The notes: generated from the sequence alone by a model not told the origin. Positions 37,548 through 50,057 are shown, numbered from the stretch's first letter. The stretch: 64,000 bases of DNA from Pokkaliibacter plantistimulans (GCF_003194385.1 NZ_LAPT01000067.1:1-64000); one strand, 5' to 3'. Numbers and translations: made by a program.

Positions 37548-37726
37548 CCCGCTGCAGCTGATTGGAAGGTGAAAAACGACAGAGGATGAATTGCACGTAC
37601 CAAGACTTCGTCGCTTTGGGTACAATTCCATCCCTTCGGTTCAAACTGTCACTATTTTGTACAGCTGCCTCGTGCAGGTGGCTGCCAGGTGGCTGAACGC
37701 TATTGACTGGTTCAGAGAGCAAGCGG

Positions 37727-38224
37727 ATGACCCATACTCCCTATAGCAAAGATTTCCCGGTGTCCTGGGACGAACTGCATCGAAATGCCCGTGCCTTGTC
37801 ATGGCGCCTGCTGGAAATGGGGCCATGGAAAGGTATTGTGGCCATTACTCGCGGCGGTCTGGTGCCTGCGGCGATTATCGCCCGTGAGCTGGATATTCGA
37901 CTGATCGATACCATCTGCATTGTCAGTTATGCCAGCAAGGGCGCAGAGGCCGCCCAGCATCAGGGACAGCTCAATGTACTGAAAGGTGTAGAAGGTGATG
38001 GCGAAGGCATGCTGCTGATCGACGATCTGGTCGACACCGGCAAAACCGCCCGCGCCGTGCGCGAAATGCTGCCCAAGGCACATTTTGCCACTATTTATGC
38101 CAAACCAGCGGGCAAGCCACTGGTGGACACCTTCATCACCGAAGTCAGTCAGGATACCTGGATCCGTTTCCCCTGGGATATGGAGTACGCCTTCTCCACG
38201 CCGTTGGCTGATCGCGACCGCTGA
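37727..38224 (+). CDS. gpt: Xanthine(-guanine) phosphoribosyltransferase
   Basis: A 165-residue purine-salvage enzyme that converts xanthine and guanine to XMP and GMP using PRPP. It has [22 protein letters not shown] near the N-terminus, the PRPP-binding motif [15 protein letters not shown] (about residues 90-104), and the C-terminal [14 protein letters not shown] that stacks over the base. It is close to E. coli Gpt (152) but with a longer N-terminus. A terminator follows directly. Confidence 0.93.
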   Translation: MTHTPYSKDFPVSWDELHRNARALSWRLLEMGPWKGIVAITRGGLVPAAIIARELDIRLIDTICIVSYASKGAEAAQHQGQLNVLKGVEGDGEGMLLIDDLVDTGKTARAVREMLPKAHFATIYAKPAGKPLVDTFITEVSQDTWIRFPWDMEYAFSTPLADRDR

Positions 38225-38251
38225 TCCGCTCCCGCACCGTCCCACTTCACC

Positions 38252-38279
38252 AAAAAGCCGACCCCGCGTCGGCTTTTTT
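38252..38279 (+). terminator. Intrinsic terminator of gpt
   Basis: AAAAGCCGAC-CCCGC-GTCGGCTTTTTT hairpin immediately after the gene. Confidence 0.93.
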
Positions 38280-38284
38280 GCATC

Positions 38285-38558
38285 TTGTTCACCGCTACCT
38301 TCCCGGCTCTGTCAGGTCAATGACCAGCATTGGCTGCTTTTCTGTCCCCGCTTGAATTCCTGTCGGATTGTCGACATACAGAATGCTTTGAAATGTAGTA
38401 TTTCCATATCGATATAAATTTATCCGTTTGTTATCGGGTTAATAACCGTACTTGTGAACCTAACTGGCATTTGTTAGGGTTTTTAATGACAAATAAATAT
38501 ATAGAGTTCAAATTAATTTGTTTGTCATCTGATCATAATAAAGAGGAAATAATTAGCC
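38285..38558 (+). promoter_or_regulatory. AT-rich leader of the NAGGN cluster
   Basis: The sequence becomes sharply AT-rich and holds three dyads: GGTTAATAACC (38437-38447), AACCTAAC...GTTAGGGTT (38457-38481) and TGACAAATAAA...TTTGTTTGTCA (about 38488-38529). These are candidate operators for the osmoprotectant operon that starts at 38559 behind AAAGAGGAAATAAT. The binding protein is unknown; an AT-rich region of this kind could also bind nucleoid proteins such as H-NS. Confidence 0.45.
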
Positions 38559-40328
38559 ATGTGTGGCCTTGCAGGAGAACTTCGCTTTAACGACGGACCG
38601 AGCCAGCTGGCGATGCTGGAGCGCATGAATCATCGTCATATTCCCCGTGGACCCCATGCGGACGGGGTATTCCATCAGAACCGGGTGAGTCTCGGTCATC
38701 GCCGTCTTAAGGTAATGGACCTGTCCGAACACTCCCAGCAACCGATGTACGACCCCCATCTGGGCCTCGCCCTGGTGTTCAATGGCGCCATTTACAACTA
38801 CCGTGAGTTGCGCCATGAGCTGCAGGGTATGGGCTATGCCTTCTACTCCGATGGTGATACCGAAGTCATCCTCAAGGCTTACCACGCCTGGGGAGAAGCC
38901 TGTCTGCAGCGCTTCAACGGCATGTTTGCCATTGCCATCTGGAATCAGGCCAGTGGTGATCTGTGGCTGGCCCGTGACCGGCTGGGGATCAAGCCGCTGT
39001 ATTACAGTCAGGATGCCGAACATCTGGTGTTCGCCTCGACGCTGCCCGCCCTGCTGGAAGACTCGCGCGTCAGCCGTGAGCTGGACGCCGAAGCCCTGCA
39101 CTTCTATCTGCATTTCCATTCCGTGGTGCCCGCCCCGCGTACCCTGCTCAAACAGGTGAAGAAGCTGGAGCCGGGCCACTGGCTACGTGTCACGGCCGAT
39201 GGTCGCAGCTGCAAGCAGAAGTGGTGGGATCTGGCTTTTGGCATGCAGGATGCCGATCGCAACCGCTCCGAGCAGGACTGGCAGGAGGCGCTGCTGGCCG
39301 AACTGCGGGGGGCGGTGGCGCGGCGTAACGTGGCGGCGGTGGATGTCGGTATTCTGCTGTCGGGCGGTGTCGACTCTTCGCTGCTGACGGCGTTACTGCA
39401 TGAGGTCAAACCGGACATCCATACCTTTTCTATCGGCTTCGATGCAGTGAACGGTGAGCAGGGCGATGAGTTTGTTTACTCCGACATCATCGCCAGACAC
39501 TTCAACACCCGGCACAGCCAGATACGTATCGCCCCCGAACGGATGCTGACGGCGCTGCCCAAAGCCATTGCCGCCATGTCGGAGCCGATGGTCAGCCATG
39601 ACTGCGTCGCCTTTTATCTGCTGTCCGAAGAAGTGTCCAAGTCCTGCCGGGTGGTGCAGAGCGGCCAGGGGGCGGATGAAATCTTCGCCGGTTATCACTG
39701 GTATCCGCCGCTGGCCGACAGCCATGACGCGGTGGCCAGCTATCGTGCGGCGTTCTTTGACCGCAGTTATGAAGAGTACATCCATACCGTCACACCCCAG
39801 TGGCAGACGCCTGATCTGGCCGGTGAGTTTGTCCGCAGCCACTTTGCCGCCTTTGGCGCGGATGACCCGGTGGACAAGGCCCTGCGGCTGGACAGCCAGA
39901 TCATGCTGGTGGATGACCCGGTCAAGCGGGTCGATACCATGACCATGGCGCACAGTCTGGAAGCGCGGGTGCCCTTCCTTGATCACCAGTTGGTGGAATT
40001 TGCCGCCCGCATTCCTGCCCGCTACAAGCTGGCCCATGACGGCAAGGGCATTCTCAAGCAGGTGGCACGCCAGCTGATTCCCCATGAAGTGATTGATCGT
40101 CCCAAGGGCTACTTCCCGGTGCCAGCGCTGAAATATCTGCGCGGACCGGTGCTGGATCAGGTGCAGGAAGCACTGATGGGGCGCAAGGCCCGCGAACGCG
40201 GACTGTTCAACACCGATTATGTCGAGCAGCTGCTGGCCCGCCCCGACGACCACATCACCCCGTTGCGTGGCTCTAAACTGTGGCAGCTGGGCTTACTGGA
40301 ACTGTGGTTGCAGGAACAGGGAATCTGA
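38559..40328 (+). CDS. N-acetylglutaminylglutamine amidotransferase (AsnB-like)
   Basis: A 589-residue class II amidotransferase. Cys2 after the initiator (MCGLAGEL) is the N-terminal nucleophile of the glutaminase domain (about 1-210); the synthetase domain carries the PP-loop LLSGGVDSSLLTALL (about residues 265-279). In the NAGGN system it converts the C-terminal carboxylate of N-acetylglutaminylglutamine to the amide. It opens a three-gene operon with the ATP-grasp synthetase (2-bp gap) and an M42 peptidase, the diagnostic arrangement known from Pseudomonas and rhizobia, where it makes an osmoprotectant dipeptide. Confidence 0.93.
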   Translation: MCGLAGELRFNDGPSQLAMLERMNHRHIPRGPHADGVFHQNRVSLGHRRLKVMDLSEHSQQPMYDPHLGLALVFNGAIYNYRELRHELQGMGYAFYSDGDTEVILKAYHAWGEACLQRFNGMFAIAIWNQASGDLWLARDRLGIKPLYYSQDAEHLVFASTLPALLEDSRVSRELDAEALHFYLHFHSVVPAPRTLLKQVKKLEPGHWLRVTADGRSCKQKWWDLAFGMQDADRNRSEQDWQEALLAELRGAVARRNVAAVDVGILLSGGVDSSLLTALLHEVKPDIHTFSIGFDAVNGEQGDEFVYSDIIARHFNTRHSQIRIAPERMLTALPKAIAAMSEPMVSHDCVAFYLLSEEVSKSCRVVQSGQGADEIFAGYHWYPPLADSHDAVASYRAAFFDRSYEEYIHTVTPQWQTPDLAGEFVRSHFAAFGADDPVDKALRLDSQIMLVDDPVKRVDTMTMAHSLEARVPFLDHQLVEFAARIPARYKLAHDGKGILKQVARQLIPHEVIDRPKGYFPVPALKYLRGPVLDQVQEALMGRKARERGLFNTDYVEQLLARPDDHITPLRGSKLWQLGLLELWLQEQGI

Positions 40329-40330
40329 CC

Positions 40331-42202
40331 GTGAACATACCCAAGCGTACGGCGCTGATCGCCAGGGACAGCAACACCAGCGAGCCGGAACGACCTGCGG
40401 CGCCCTCATTGCCCGGTAAGCGCGGCAGCGTACCTGTCGCCGCCCGGGGAGAACGCCAGAGTGGCAGTGAACGGCAACGGATGCTGCGCCGACGCCAGCC
40501 TTCTTATGCGCATCTGCAGGCAGCCCGCCACCGTGGTCATCAGCAGGCACCGGCCATCAAGCCCAATGTCAGTCTGCATTGCGGCTGGGGGCGGCTGCTG
40601 TTTGGCCATACCTTCGTCAATGAACAGGAGCTGGCGGCCACGCTGCTGGAAGAAAGCCAGGGTGAACGCGACATCGCCTTCTATGTCGCCCGTCCGCACG
40701 TGGTGGTGAGCCATGACCCGCAGCGGCTGTTCCTCGACCCGTCCGACAGTTACCGCCTGTGGCTGAGCGAATACCAGCCCAAGCGTGACCGGGTGAAGGG
40801 AGTGCGGGTGCGGCGCCTGCGGACGCTGGCCGATATCGAGCAGGTCAATGCCATCTACCAGCGCTGCCGGATGCAGCCACTGGATGTTGATGTGGTAATG
40901 GACAAGCGCAATTCGCAGGAGCAGCTGTATCTGCTGGCCGAAGACTGCCATACCGGCGCGGTGCTGGGTGCGGTGCTGGGGCTCAACCACGCTCTGGCCT
41001 TCAATGACCCCGAATCCGGCTCCAGCCTGTGGAGTCTGGCGGTAGACCCCGGCTGCCAGACACCGCAGGTAGGGGAAACCCTGGTGCGGCATCTGGCCGA
41101 GAAGATGCAGACCCGCGGCTGCCATTATCTGGACCTGTCGGTGCTGCATACCAATCAGGCCGCGATCAGCCTTTACCAGCGCCTGGGCTTCCGCCAGATT
41201 CAAACCTTCGCGGTGAAGAAAAAGAACGCCATCAATCAGGCGCTGTATACCGACACCTCGCCGCTGGATGTGCTTAATCCCTATGCCCGCATCATTGTTG
41301 ATGAGGCCATCAGCCGTGGCATTCACGTCGATGTGGAAGATGCCGAGCACAATATCTTCACCCTGAGCTGGGGCGGGCGGCGTATTCGCTGCCATGAAAG
41401 TCTGTCAGACCTGACCCCGGCCACCGCCATGACCCTGTGTCAGAACAAGTGGCTGACCCAGCGCTGTCTGCAGCGTGCCGGGCTGAAGACCCCGGCTGGG
41501 GTGATGCTGGCCGACGATCAGGACCCGGCGGAACTGCTTGAGACACTGGGCTCACGGCTGGTGGTCAAACCTCACGATGGTGAGCAGGGCAAGGGGATCG
41601 CGGTCGATGTACGCGATGCCGAAACGCTGCGAGCGGCGGTAACGACAGCGCAGCGCTATTCCTCACAGGTGCTGATCGAGCCTTTCTGTCAGGGTGACGA
41701 CCTGCGCGTGCTGGTCATCAACGACGAGGTGGTGGCGGCCGCGGTACGTCGTCCGGCGACCATTTGCGGCACCGGCCAGCACAGCATTGCCGAGCTGATC
41801 GAACGCACCAGCCGCCGGCGGGCTGCCATGACCGGCGGTGAGAGCACTATCCCGATGGACGGTGAAACCCGCCGCTGTGTCGAAGCCGCGGGTTACCGGC
41901 TGGAGGATGTGCTGGCGGAAGGGCGCAGTCTGGCGGTGCGCAAGACCGCCAATCTGCATACCGGCGGCACGCTGGAGGATGTCACCACGGTGCTGCATCC
42001 GGCCCTGCGTGAAGCGGCCCTGCGCGCCGCACGGGCGCTGCAGATCCCGGTCACCGGCATCGACATGCTGGTGCCCGACCCCACCCTGCCCGATTACGTG
42101 CTGATCGAGGCCAACGAGCGCCCGGGGCTGGCCAATCATGAGCCGCACCCGACGGCGCAACGCTTCATTGATATGTTGTTTCCCACCACCCGCCAACACT
42201 GA
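40331..42202 (+). CDS. N-acetylglutaminylglutamine synthetase (GNAT plus ATP-grasp fusion)
   Basis: A 623-residue bifunctional protein of the NAGGN pathway. A basic N-terminal extension (about 1-75) leads into a GNAT domain (about 155-300; SSLWSLAVDPGCQTPQVGETLVRHL and TNQAAISLYQRLGF) that acetylates, then an ATP-grasp ligase like cyanophycin synthetase (about 370-620; RLVVKPHDGEQGKGIAVDV, then DYVLIEANERPGL) that joins the glutamines. The start is a GTG 2 bp after the amidotransferase stop, so the two are translationally coupled. The M42 peptidase follows. Confidence 0.92.
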   Translation: MNIPKRTALIARDSNTSEPERPAAPSLPGKRGSVPVAARGERQSGSERQRMLRRRQPSYAHLQAARHRGHQQAPAIKPNVSLHCGWGRLLFGHTFVNEQELAATLLEESQGERDIAFYVARPHVVVSHDPQRLFLDPSDSYRLWLSEYQPKRDRVKGVRVRRLRTLADIEQVNAIYQRCRMQPLDVDVVMDKRNSQEQLYLLAEDCHTGAVLGAVLGLNHALAFNDPESGSSLWSLAVDPGCQTPQVGETLVRHLAEKMQTRGCHYLDLSVLHTNQAAISLYQRLGFRQIQTFAVKKKNAINQALYTDTSPLDVLNPYARIIVDEAISRGIHVDVEDAEHNIFTLSWGGRRIRCHESLSDLTPATAMTLCQNKWLTQRCLQRAGLKTPAGVMLADDQDPAELLETLGSRLVVKPHDGEQGKGIAVDVRDAETLRAAVTTAQRYSSQVLIEPFCQGDDLRVLVINDEVVAAAVRRPATICGTGQHSIAELIERTSRRRAAMTGGESTIPMDGETRRCVEAAGYRLEDVLAEGRSLAVRKTANLHTGGTLEDVTTVLHPALREAALRAARALQIPVTGIDMLVPDPTLPDYVLIEANERPGLANHEPHPTAQRFIDMLFPTTRQH

Positions 42203-42301
42203 GCGCTGTATTTCCGCCCGGTGAAATCAGGCGTTCCCGGCGAAGGGATTCAATCGCTGCACGGGCTGCGTGCCCGTGCAGACTGACCAGAGGACATGCC
42301 C

Positions 42302-43480
42302 ATGCTACCCAAGTTACCTGCCATCGATACCCAGTACCTGACCCGTCGCCTGCTCGATATGCTGGCGATTCCCTCACCCACCGGTTTCACCGACAGCATC
42401 GTCTATTACGTCGGCCGCTGTCTGGAGGAGCTGGGAGTCGGCTATACCCTCAGCCGCCGTGGCACCCTGTGCGCGACCCTGCCCGGTGAAGTAAAAGGGC
42501 CGAAACGGGCACTGGTCACCCACCTCGACACCATTGGCGCCATGGTGCGCGAGATCAAGCCAAATGGCCGGCTGGCTATTACGCCTATTGGCCACTGGTC
42601 CAGCCGCTTTGCCGAAGGCGGCCGGGTGACCCTGTTCGGTGAGCGTATCCAGTACCGCGGTACGGTGCTGCCGCTGATGGCTGCCGGACATGCTTTCAAC
42701 GAGGCCATCGATACTCAGCCGGTCAACTGGGATCAGGTGGAAGTGCGGCTGGATGTGGCGGTGCAGAGTGCCGATGATGTGCGCGCGGCCGGGCTGGAAG
42801 TCGGTGATTTCGTGGCGTTTGATGCGCATCCGGAGATTACCGAGACCGGCTTTATCATTTCCCGTCATCTGGATAACAAGGCCGGTGCTGCCTCCCTGCT
42901 GGCCACCCTTGAAGCCATGCAGCGCCATCAGCTCAGGCCACGGCTGACCACCGAAGTGCTGTTTACCCTGTCGGAGGAGGTCGGCTCCGGTGCGGGCCAT
43001 GCGCTGGATGATGATGTCACCGAATTTGTCGGTATCGACATCGGCCCGGTCGCCAGTGGCCAGAACGCCCGCGAAACCGGGGTGACGGTGGCGATGAAGG
43101 ATTCCAGCGGGCCGTTTGATTACCACCTCAGCCATCACCTGATCGATTTGTGCCGACGCCACGATATTCCCTGGCAGCGTGACGTGTTCCGCTTCTATTA
43201 CAGTGATGCGGTGTCGGCGGTGCAGGCAGGCCATGATATCCGCCCGGCACTGATCACTTTCGGCACCGATGCCACCCACGGCTACGAACGTACCCATCTG
43301 CATGCGCTGGAATCCTGTGCCCGGCTGATGAGCGCTTACCTGCTCAGTGATCTGGCCTGGAAGGCGGATCGCAAGCAGGACGTGCCGCTGCAGGAGTTTG
43401 CCGCCAAGATTACCGAGCAGGCGCCACAGGCGATGCCGCGGGAGCGGCCGGAGGCAGTGATTCTGACGCCAACAACGTAA
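42302..43480 (+). CDS. NAGGN-system M42-family peptidase
   Basis: A 392-residue co-catalytic metallopeptidase of the M42 glutamyl aminopeptidase family. Metal and catalytic segments are VTHLDTIGAMV, RHLDNKAGAASLL, LSEEVGSGAGHAL and GIDIGP; the C-terminal FGTDATHGYERTHLHALES holds a further ligand. In the NAGGN cluster it probably breaks down or edits the dipeptide when osmotic stress ends (inferred). AGAGG is too close to the first ATG (42296), so the ATG at 42302 is preferred. Confidence 0.9.
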   Translation: MLPKLPAIDTQYLTRRLLDMLAIPSPTGFTDSIVYYVGRCLEELGVGYTLSRRGTLCATLPGEVKGPKRALVTHLDTIGAMVREIKPNGRLAITPIGHWSSRFAEGGRVTLFGERIQYRGTVLPLMAAGHAFNEAIDTQPVNWDQVEVRLDVAVQSADDVRAAGLEVGDFVAFDAHPEITETGFIISRHLDNKAGAASLLATLEAMQRHQLRPRLTTEVLFTLSEEVGSGAGHALDDDVTEFVGIDIGPVASGQNARETGVTVAMKDSSGPFDYHLSHHLIDLCRRHDIPWQRDVFRFYYSDAVSAVQAGHDIRPALITFGTDATHGYERTHLHALESCARLMSAYLLSDLAWKADRKQDVPLQEFAAKITEQAPQAMPRERPEAVILTPTT

Positions 43481-43593
43481 GGGATTCCGCCGCCGTCTCT
43501 TGGTTAGTTGAGTATCTGGCCTATACTGAGTCAATCGGGCAGGGCTGCTGGCTCTGCGCCCGGCGAGGTGACAAAAGGCTAAGGAGACGGGTC

Positions 43594-44415
43594 ATGTCGG
43601 TAGAATCACTATTCAACAACGTATACAACCTGCCCAGCATCCCCAAAGTGGTGCAGGAGCTGACGGAAAGTTTTGGATCGGACAAGGCCAACGCCGACGA
43701 AATCGCAAACAAGATCGCCAAGGATCAGGCTTTTGCTGCCAAGGTATTACGTCTGGCCAACTCTGCCCGTTATGGCGTTGGCCGCAAGATCGCTTCCATC
43801 AGCAATGCCGTCGTGCTGCTGGGTATCTCTCAGCTGCGTACGCTGGTCACTGCCTCGGGGATGACCTCGGCTTTCGTGGATGTGCCCGGTCTCGACAAGC
43901 GCCAGTTCTGGAAGGACACCTTCAACGTCGCCAGCCTGTGCAAGATGCTCGGCAAGCACGCCAAGGTGGACCGCGAAGTGGCCTTCACCTGCGGGATGAT
44001 GCATTCCATCGGTGAGCTGCTGATTCACATGGGTGAACCCGACAAGGCCAGCAAGATTGATACGCTGGTCGCGCACGGTGGCAACCGCGTTGAACTGCAG
44101 GAAAACATGCTGGGCTATCACTATGCCGACGTCGGTGTCGAGCTGGCCCGGCGCTGGAAATTCCCCGAAGAGATTCAGGAAGCCATCCGCGGTCAGATCA
44201 GGCCGATGGAGGGCGGTTTCTCTCCCTATGCCGCGCTGATCTATATCGCCACCTATATCAATGAGTGCGACAAGAAAGGTCAGAGCGAAGAAGAGCAGAT
44301 GGCGCACTTCCCCATGGAGCTGGCCAAGAAACTCAATCTGGACCTGAGCAAGGTGTTCGACGACTGGACCACCCTCAAGTCCGAAGAAGATGATATTGAT
44401 GCCTTGCTGAGCTAA
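43594..44415 (+). CDS. HDOD-domain signalling protein
   Basis: A 273-residue protein consisting of one HDOD domain (about residues 15-215), the HD-like output domain without phosphodiesterase residues. Typical segments are LPSIPKVVQEL near the N-terminus, FAAKVLRLANSARYGVGRKIASISNAVVLLGISQLRTLV and HSIGELLIHMGEP. HDOD proteins act in signal transduction, often with chemotaxis or biofilm control. AAGGAGAC precedes the ATG. The next gene, 168 bp downstream, is a chemoreceptor. Confidence 0.92.
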   Translation: MSVESLFNNVYNLPSIPKVVQELTESFGSDKANADEIANKIAKDQAFAAKVLRLANSARYGVGRKIASISNAVVLLGISQLRTLVTASGMTSAFVDVPGLDKRQFWKDTFNVASLCKMLGKHAKVDREVAFTCGMMHSIGELLIHMGEPDKASKIDTLVAHGGNRVELQENMLGYHYADVGVELARRWKFPEEIQEAIRGQIRPMEGGFSPYAALIYIATYINECDKKGQSEEEQMAHFPMELAKKLNLDLSKVFDDWTTLKSEEDDIDALLS

Positions 44416-44583
44416 TCCCGTTCCTGCACAGTGGGCCCGTCCGGGTCCACTTTTCCTGCCAGTTTTTGTTCAACATCAGTCAATCGATGGTTTGTTAAAA
44501 AGTCATGATTGACGTCATTCGTCGCTCTCCCTAGTATCCCCAGGTAATATAGATGTGTTCATTTTTTGAACAAGGACGCGCTC

Positions 44584-46200
44584 ATGTTGCCCACGAAATC
44601 TCAACTCAAGCCGGTACTGCTCGGCTTTAATGCCATCATGATTGCGTTGTTGCTGGCGCTGGCGCTGGTCAGCCATTTCAGCCTCAGCAGCTCAATTGCT
44701 GAAGACGAGGTTGAGCACGTTATGACCGGTGGTTTGACCGCCAATATCGATGATGCTCGTTTTAACGTGGTACAGGTCCAGCAGTTTCTGACGGATGCCA
44801 GTGCCACCGGTGACCGCGCCGGTTTCGATGATGCCGAGGAGCACTTTCAGGCGCTGCAGAAGAATCTGGATGAGATCGCTCAGCTGCGCCCTGAATTTGC
44901 AGCTAGCGTGTCGCGCACCCGTGAGCTGGCCGGTCAGTACTTTGCCATCGGCAAGCGGATGGCGACTGCCTATATTGAGCAAGGTCGCGACGCCGGTAAC
45001 GCGCTAATGAAACAGCCCGGTGGCGGCTTTGATGATCGAGCGCTGGCACTGTCTGAACAGCTACAGGTGTTGGCGAGTCAGGTAAAAGAGCGGACCGCAT
45101 CACTGGCGGCAGATAACCTGAGTGATCTGCGCGATCTGCGTAACATGATCGTTGGCTTAGTGGCGGCCTTGAGCCTGATTCTGCTGGTAGGCGCGGTAGT
45201 GCTCTATCGCCGAGTGTTCGGCATTCTCGGTGGCGAGCCTGCGCAGGCGGTCACACTGGCGCATCGTATCGCTGCCGGTGATCTGAGCCAGCGAATTTCC
45301 GGCACGCCGGGCAGCCTGCTGGCGGCGCTGGAACAGATGCAGGATCAGCTGAAAAGCGTCACCGGCAATATTCGCAGCCTGTCACGGGAAGTGCAGGACA
45401 GCTCTGAGCATCTGTCTGACGCCTCACAGGCCATGCAGCACAGCGTGCACTCGCAGAATGAAGCGACCCGCGCCATGTCGGTCACCGCTGAGGAAATGTT
45501 CCAGGGCATCGAGCAGCTGAGCCATGAAGTATCTGTGGTGGGCCGTCAGACCGAAGAAGCCCAGCACACTATCAACGAATGTGAACAGGTGATCCGCACC
45601 TCGACCTCGGATATCCGTTCCATCGCTGACTATATCGGCAACGCCGCTGAGAAGGTGCACGCCCTTAATCGTCAGACCGATGAGATTGCCAGCATCACCC
45701 GTACCATCCATGAAATTGCCGACCAGACCAACCTGCTGGCACTGAATGCGGCTATCGAAGCAGCCCGTGCCGGGGAAACGGGCCGCGGCTTTGCGGTCGT
45801 AGCGGATGAAGTACGTAGCCTTGCAGGGCGGACCGGCTCGGCCACGGTCGAAATCTCCAGCCAGATCGACACCATCCGTCAGGGTATGGAGCAGGTGGTG
45901 AAAGTGATGGAGCAGAGTGTGGAAGCCTCACGTCGTGGCGTGGCGCAGACCGATGTAACCAGTCAGGCGATTGGTGGCATTCGCGACAATACCGTGCAGA
46001 TCAACCAGCATGTGCAGGGGATCGTGGTTGCCCTGCAACAGCAGCAGGCCGCCATGGGTGATATGACCCAGCGGATTGAGATGATTGCCACCATGACCGG
46101 CAGCAATCAGGATGCGGTGGACAAGACCGTCAGCGCCTCCGCTGATCTGAAAGACCATGCTCGCGAGCTGGGTGACGCGGTCAGTATCTTCAAAGCCTGA
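44584..46200 (+). CDS. Methyl-accepting chemotaxis protein
   Basis: A 538-residue chemoreceptor. The first membrane helix (about 13-33), a helical periplasmic sensing domain (about 35-190), the second membrane helix (about 193-215) and a HAMP region (about 218-270) precede the signalling coiled coil. The hairpin tip is recognisable in [41 protein letters not shown]. No pentapeptide for CheR is seen at the end (SIFKA). AAGGA precedes the ATG at 44584. Confidence 0.94.
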   Translation: MLPTKSQLKPVLLGFNAIMIALLLALALVSHFSLSSSIAEDEVEHVMTGGLTANIDDARFNVVQVQQFLTDASATGDRAGFDDAEEHFQALQKNLDEIAQLRPEFAASVSRTRELAGQYFAIGKRMATAYIEQGRDAGNALMKQPGGGFDDRALALSEQLQVLASQVKERTASLAADNLSDLRDLRNMIVGLVAALSLILLVGAVVLYRRVFGILGGEPAQAVTLAHRIAAGDLSQRISGTPGSLLAALEQMQDQLKSVTGNIRSLSREVQDSSEHLSDASQAMQHSVHSQNEATRAMSVTAEEMFQGIEQLSHEVSVVGRQTEEAQHTINECEQVIRTSTSDIRSIADYIGNAAEKVHALNRQTDEIASITRTIHEIADQTNLLALNAAIEAARAGETGRGFAVVADEVRSLAGRTGSATVEISSQIDTIRQGMEQVVKVMEQSVEASRRGVAQTDVTSQAIGGIRDNTVQINQHVQGIVVALQQQQAAMGDMTQRIEMIATMTGSNQDAVDKTVSASADLKDHARELGDAVSIFKA

Positions 46201-46220
46201 TCACACGGCCCTCGGTATCA

Positions 46221-46252
46221 CAACGCCCGTGCGGGTTGCCCGCACGGGCGTT
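46221..46252. terminator. Hairpin after the chemoreceptor gene
   Basis: CAACGCCCGTGCGGG with a perfect complement around a TTG loop, then TCGTTT. The poor T-run makes rho-independent activity uncertain. Confidence 0.65.
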
Positions 46253-46305
46253 GTCGTTTCTGCGCTGGCACTCGTTACTGCCAGCGCACATTTTGCTGTG
46301 CTTAC

Positions 46306-46339
46306 ACTACTCGCAGGTCATGTACTACTCGCAGGTCAT
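46306..46339. repeat. Short direct repeat
   Basis: ACTACTCGCAGGTCAT occurs at 46306-46321 and again at 46324-46339, just past the stop of the minus-strand STY0301-like gene. Confidence 0.75.
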
Positions 46340-46341
46340 AC

Positions 46342-46752
46342 TCAGCAGCCGCTGACGCTTTCCGGTGGGAGTGAGCTGATAGCGGGCCTGCTGTCAGGCA
46401 GGGCCTTGTACAGCATCGCCGAAGTATCGGTATAGCTGCAGCCCACCAGATAGTGGTCACCAGCAGTGCGAGGCAACTGCCAGCTATCGATGGCCATGCC
46501 TTCCTTATTCTCGCTCTGATCGGGCACCTGCGCCGCCAGCGCGTTGAGCGGGCCGAGAAAAATACCAACCCGGTCCAGCGAGCGCTGACCGCTGCTAAGT
46601 AACACCTGCAAGCCGGGCTGCTGGCTGCTGACCAGTGGTGTTGCGCTGATCTGCGGTGGGCATTGCCAGTCACTGGCGGTGGCCGTGGCCGTATGAGCCG
46701 TAACGCTGCTGAGCAGGATGGCGACGACGCCTGCATGATTCCGGATGCTCAT
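46342..46752 (-). CDS. STY0301-like periplasmic hypothetical protein
   Basis: A 136-residue protein with an N-terminal signal peptide (about 1-26, ending TATASD). The mature part shows the spacing of the STY0301 family: WQCPPQI near the start, LGPLNALAAQVPDQ in the middle and HYLVGCSYTDTSAMLYKALP near the end. Four cysteines could form disulfides. Function unknown. It lies alone between the chemoreceptor and katG, on the strand opposite the chemoreceptor. Confidence 0.7.
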   Translation of the reverse strand: MSIRNHAGVVAILLSSVTAHTATATASDWQCPPQISATPLVSSQQPGLQVLLSSGQRSLDRVGIFLGPLNALAAQVPDQSENKEGMAIDSWQLPRTAGDHYLVGCSYTDTSAMLYKALPDSRPAISSLPPESVSGC

Positions 46753-46796
46753 CCCTGTTCTCTCTCCTGTGCGCGGTATTCCGCTCAGCAGGATAG

Positions 46797-46834
46797 AACA
46801 AAAACAGCCCGGGCAGGGTGGCTGCGCGGGCTGT
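46797..46834 (-). terminator. Intrinsic terminator of katG
   Basis: On the minus strand ACAGCCCG...CGGGCTGT is followed by TTTTTG, about 60 bp after the katG stop. Confidence 0.75.
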
Positions 46835-46891
46835 AGGTATCTTGTCTGAACCTGTTCACCGGCGTGGGAGCACGTTCAGGCTGGCGGGTAA

Positions 46892-49063
<2,172 letters not shown>

Positions 49064-49247
49064 TTATTCTCTCCAAAGCAGGATGTGCAGGCCTTTGCAA
49101 AAGCAGACAGATTTCAGCGGCCTGTCAGGAATGAGACAACGGAAAGAATACTAGTAGGGCCGGGTCAGCTTGCCCAATTGACTGACCCAATTCGTTTCAT
49201 AGTGACGAGCTATTGAAATAACCTAGCTTGATAGTCAGGTTTAAAGA

Positions 49248-49943
49248 TTATTTCAGCCGGGGCGCCTGATAGCTGATCAGCTTGCTGCTGCCCAGACCCA
49301 GCTGCACCAGACCTTCCACCCATTTCAGGGCGACCTGCACCCCGTCAATCACCGGTACACCAAGATCGTTCTGCAGTGCTTTGGCCCATTGCGCCATGCC
49401 GGCACAGCCCATCACCAGACATTCGCTGCGGTCCTGCTCCAGCAGCTGCTTGCCGAGCTTGCGCAGACGGCCATAACTGCCGGGATCTGATTCCAGCGAC
49501 AGCACCGGAATATCAGCGGCGTGGACGCCCGCACAGCGGCGGTCGACGCCGTAGCTGCGCATATTGCGCTCAATGATGTGGATAGAGCGGGGCAGGGTAG
49601 TCAGCACCGAGTAACGCACACTGAGCATGCTGGCGGCGTGCATGGCGGCTTCACCAATCCCCAGCACCGGCCCGCTGGCCAGCTCACGGGCGGCATCCAG
49701 CCCGGTGTCATCGAAGCAGGCGATGATGTAACCCTGCACCCCTTCGGCTTCGCCCTGACGGACGGCGTCCAGCAGGTGGTAAGCGGCCTGTACGCCGTCG
49801 CAGGCGCCTTCGATACTGGCGACGGAGTCCGGCAGGCAGCGTACCTGCAGCTCGGTCCCCGGGTTAATGATGGCCTGGCACTGCTGGGCCAGCATCGCCG
49901 TCATGGACGCCGATGCGTTGGGATTGATGACCTGTATTTTCAT
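49248..49943 (-). CDS. Asp/Glu/hydantoin racemase family protein
   Basis: A 231-residue protein of the two-cysteine racemase fold. The catalytic cysteines are expected in GYIIACFDDTGLDAAREL and CLVMGCAGMAQWAKAL; both are present. The opening MKIQVINPNASASMT is typical of hydantoin racemase-like members. The substrate is unknown (aspartate, glutamate, hydantoin and allantoin are known for relatives). It follows the polyamine-type ABC transporter on the same strand 115 bp after the permease stop, so it probably acts on the imported compound. Confidence 0.85.
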   Translation of the reverse strand: MKIQVINPNASASMTAMLAQQCQAIINPGTELQVRCLPDSVASIEGACDGVQAAYHLLDAVRQGEAEGVQGYIIACFDDTGLDAARELASGPVLGIGEAAMHAASMLSVRYSVLTTLPRSIHIIERNMRSYGVDRRCAGVHAADIPVLSLESDPGSYGRLRKLGKQLLEQDRSECLVMGCAGMAQWAKALQNDLGVPVIDGVQVALKWVEGLVQLGLGSSKLISYQAPRLK

Positions 49944-50057
49944 GATGGCTCTGATCTGGCGACGAAGGTGGCTGGCAAGCAGGGTCAGCGGCGGCAGTGC
50001 CATCCGCTGACGATTGCCGGGCAAGTTTTGTTGGCAAGGTGTGACCGGAGCGCCTGC

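Noticed and set aside
42374-43534. 386-codon open frame opposite the M42 peptidase gene
   Set aside because: Antisense shadow of a gene whose metal-binding motifs are all visible.
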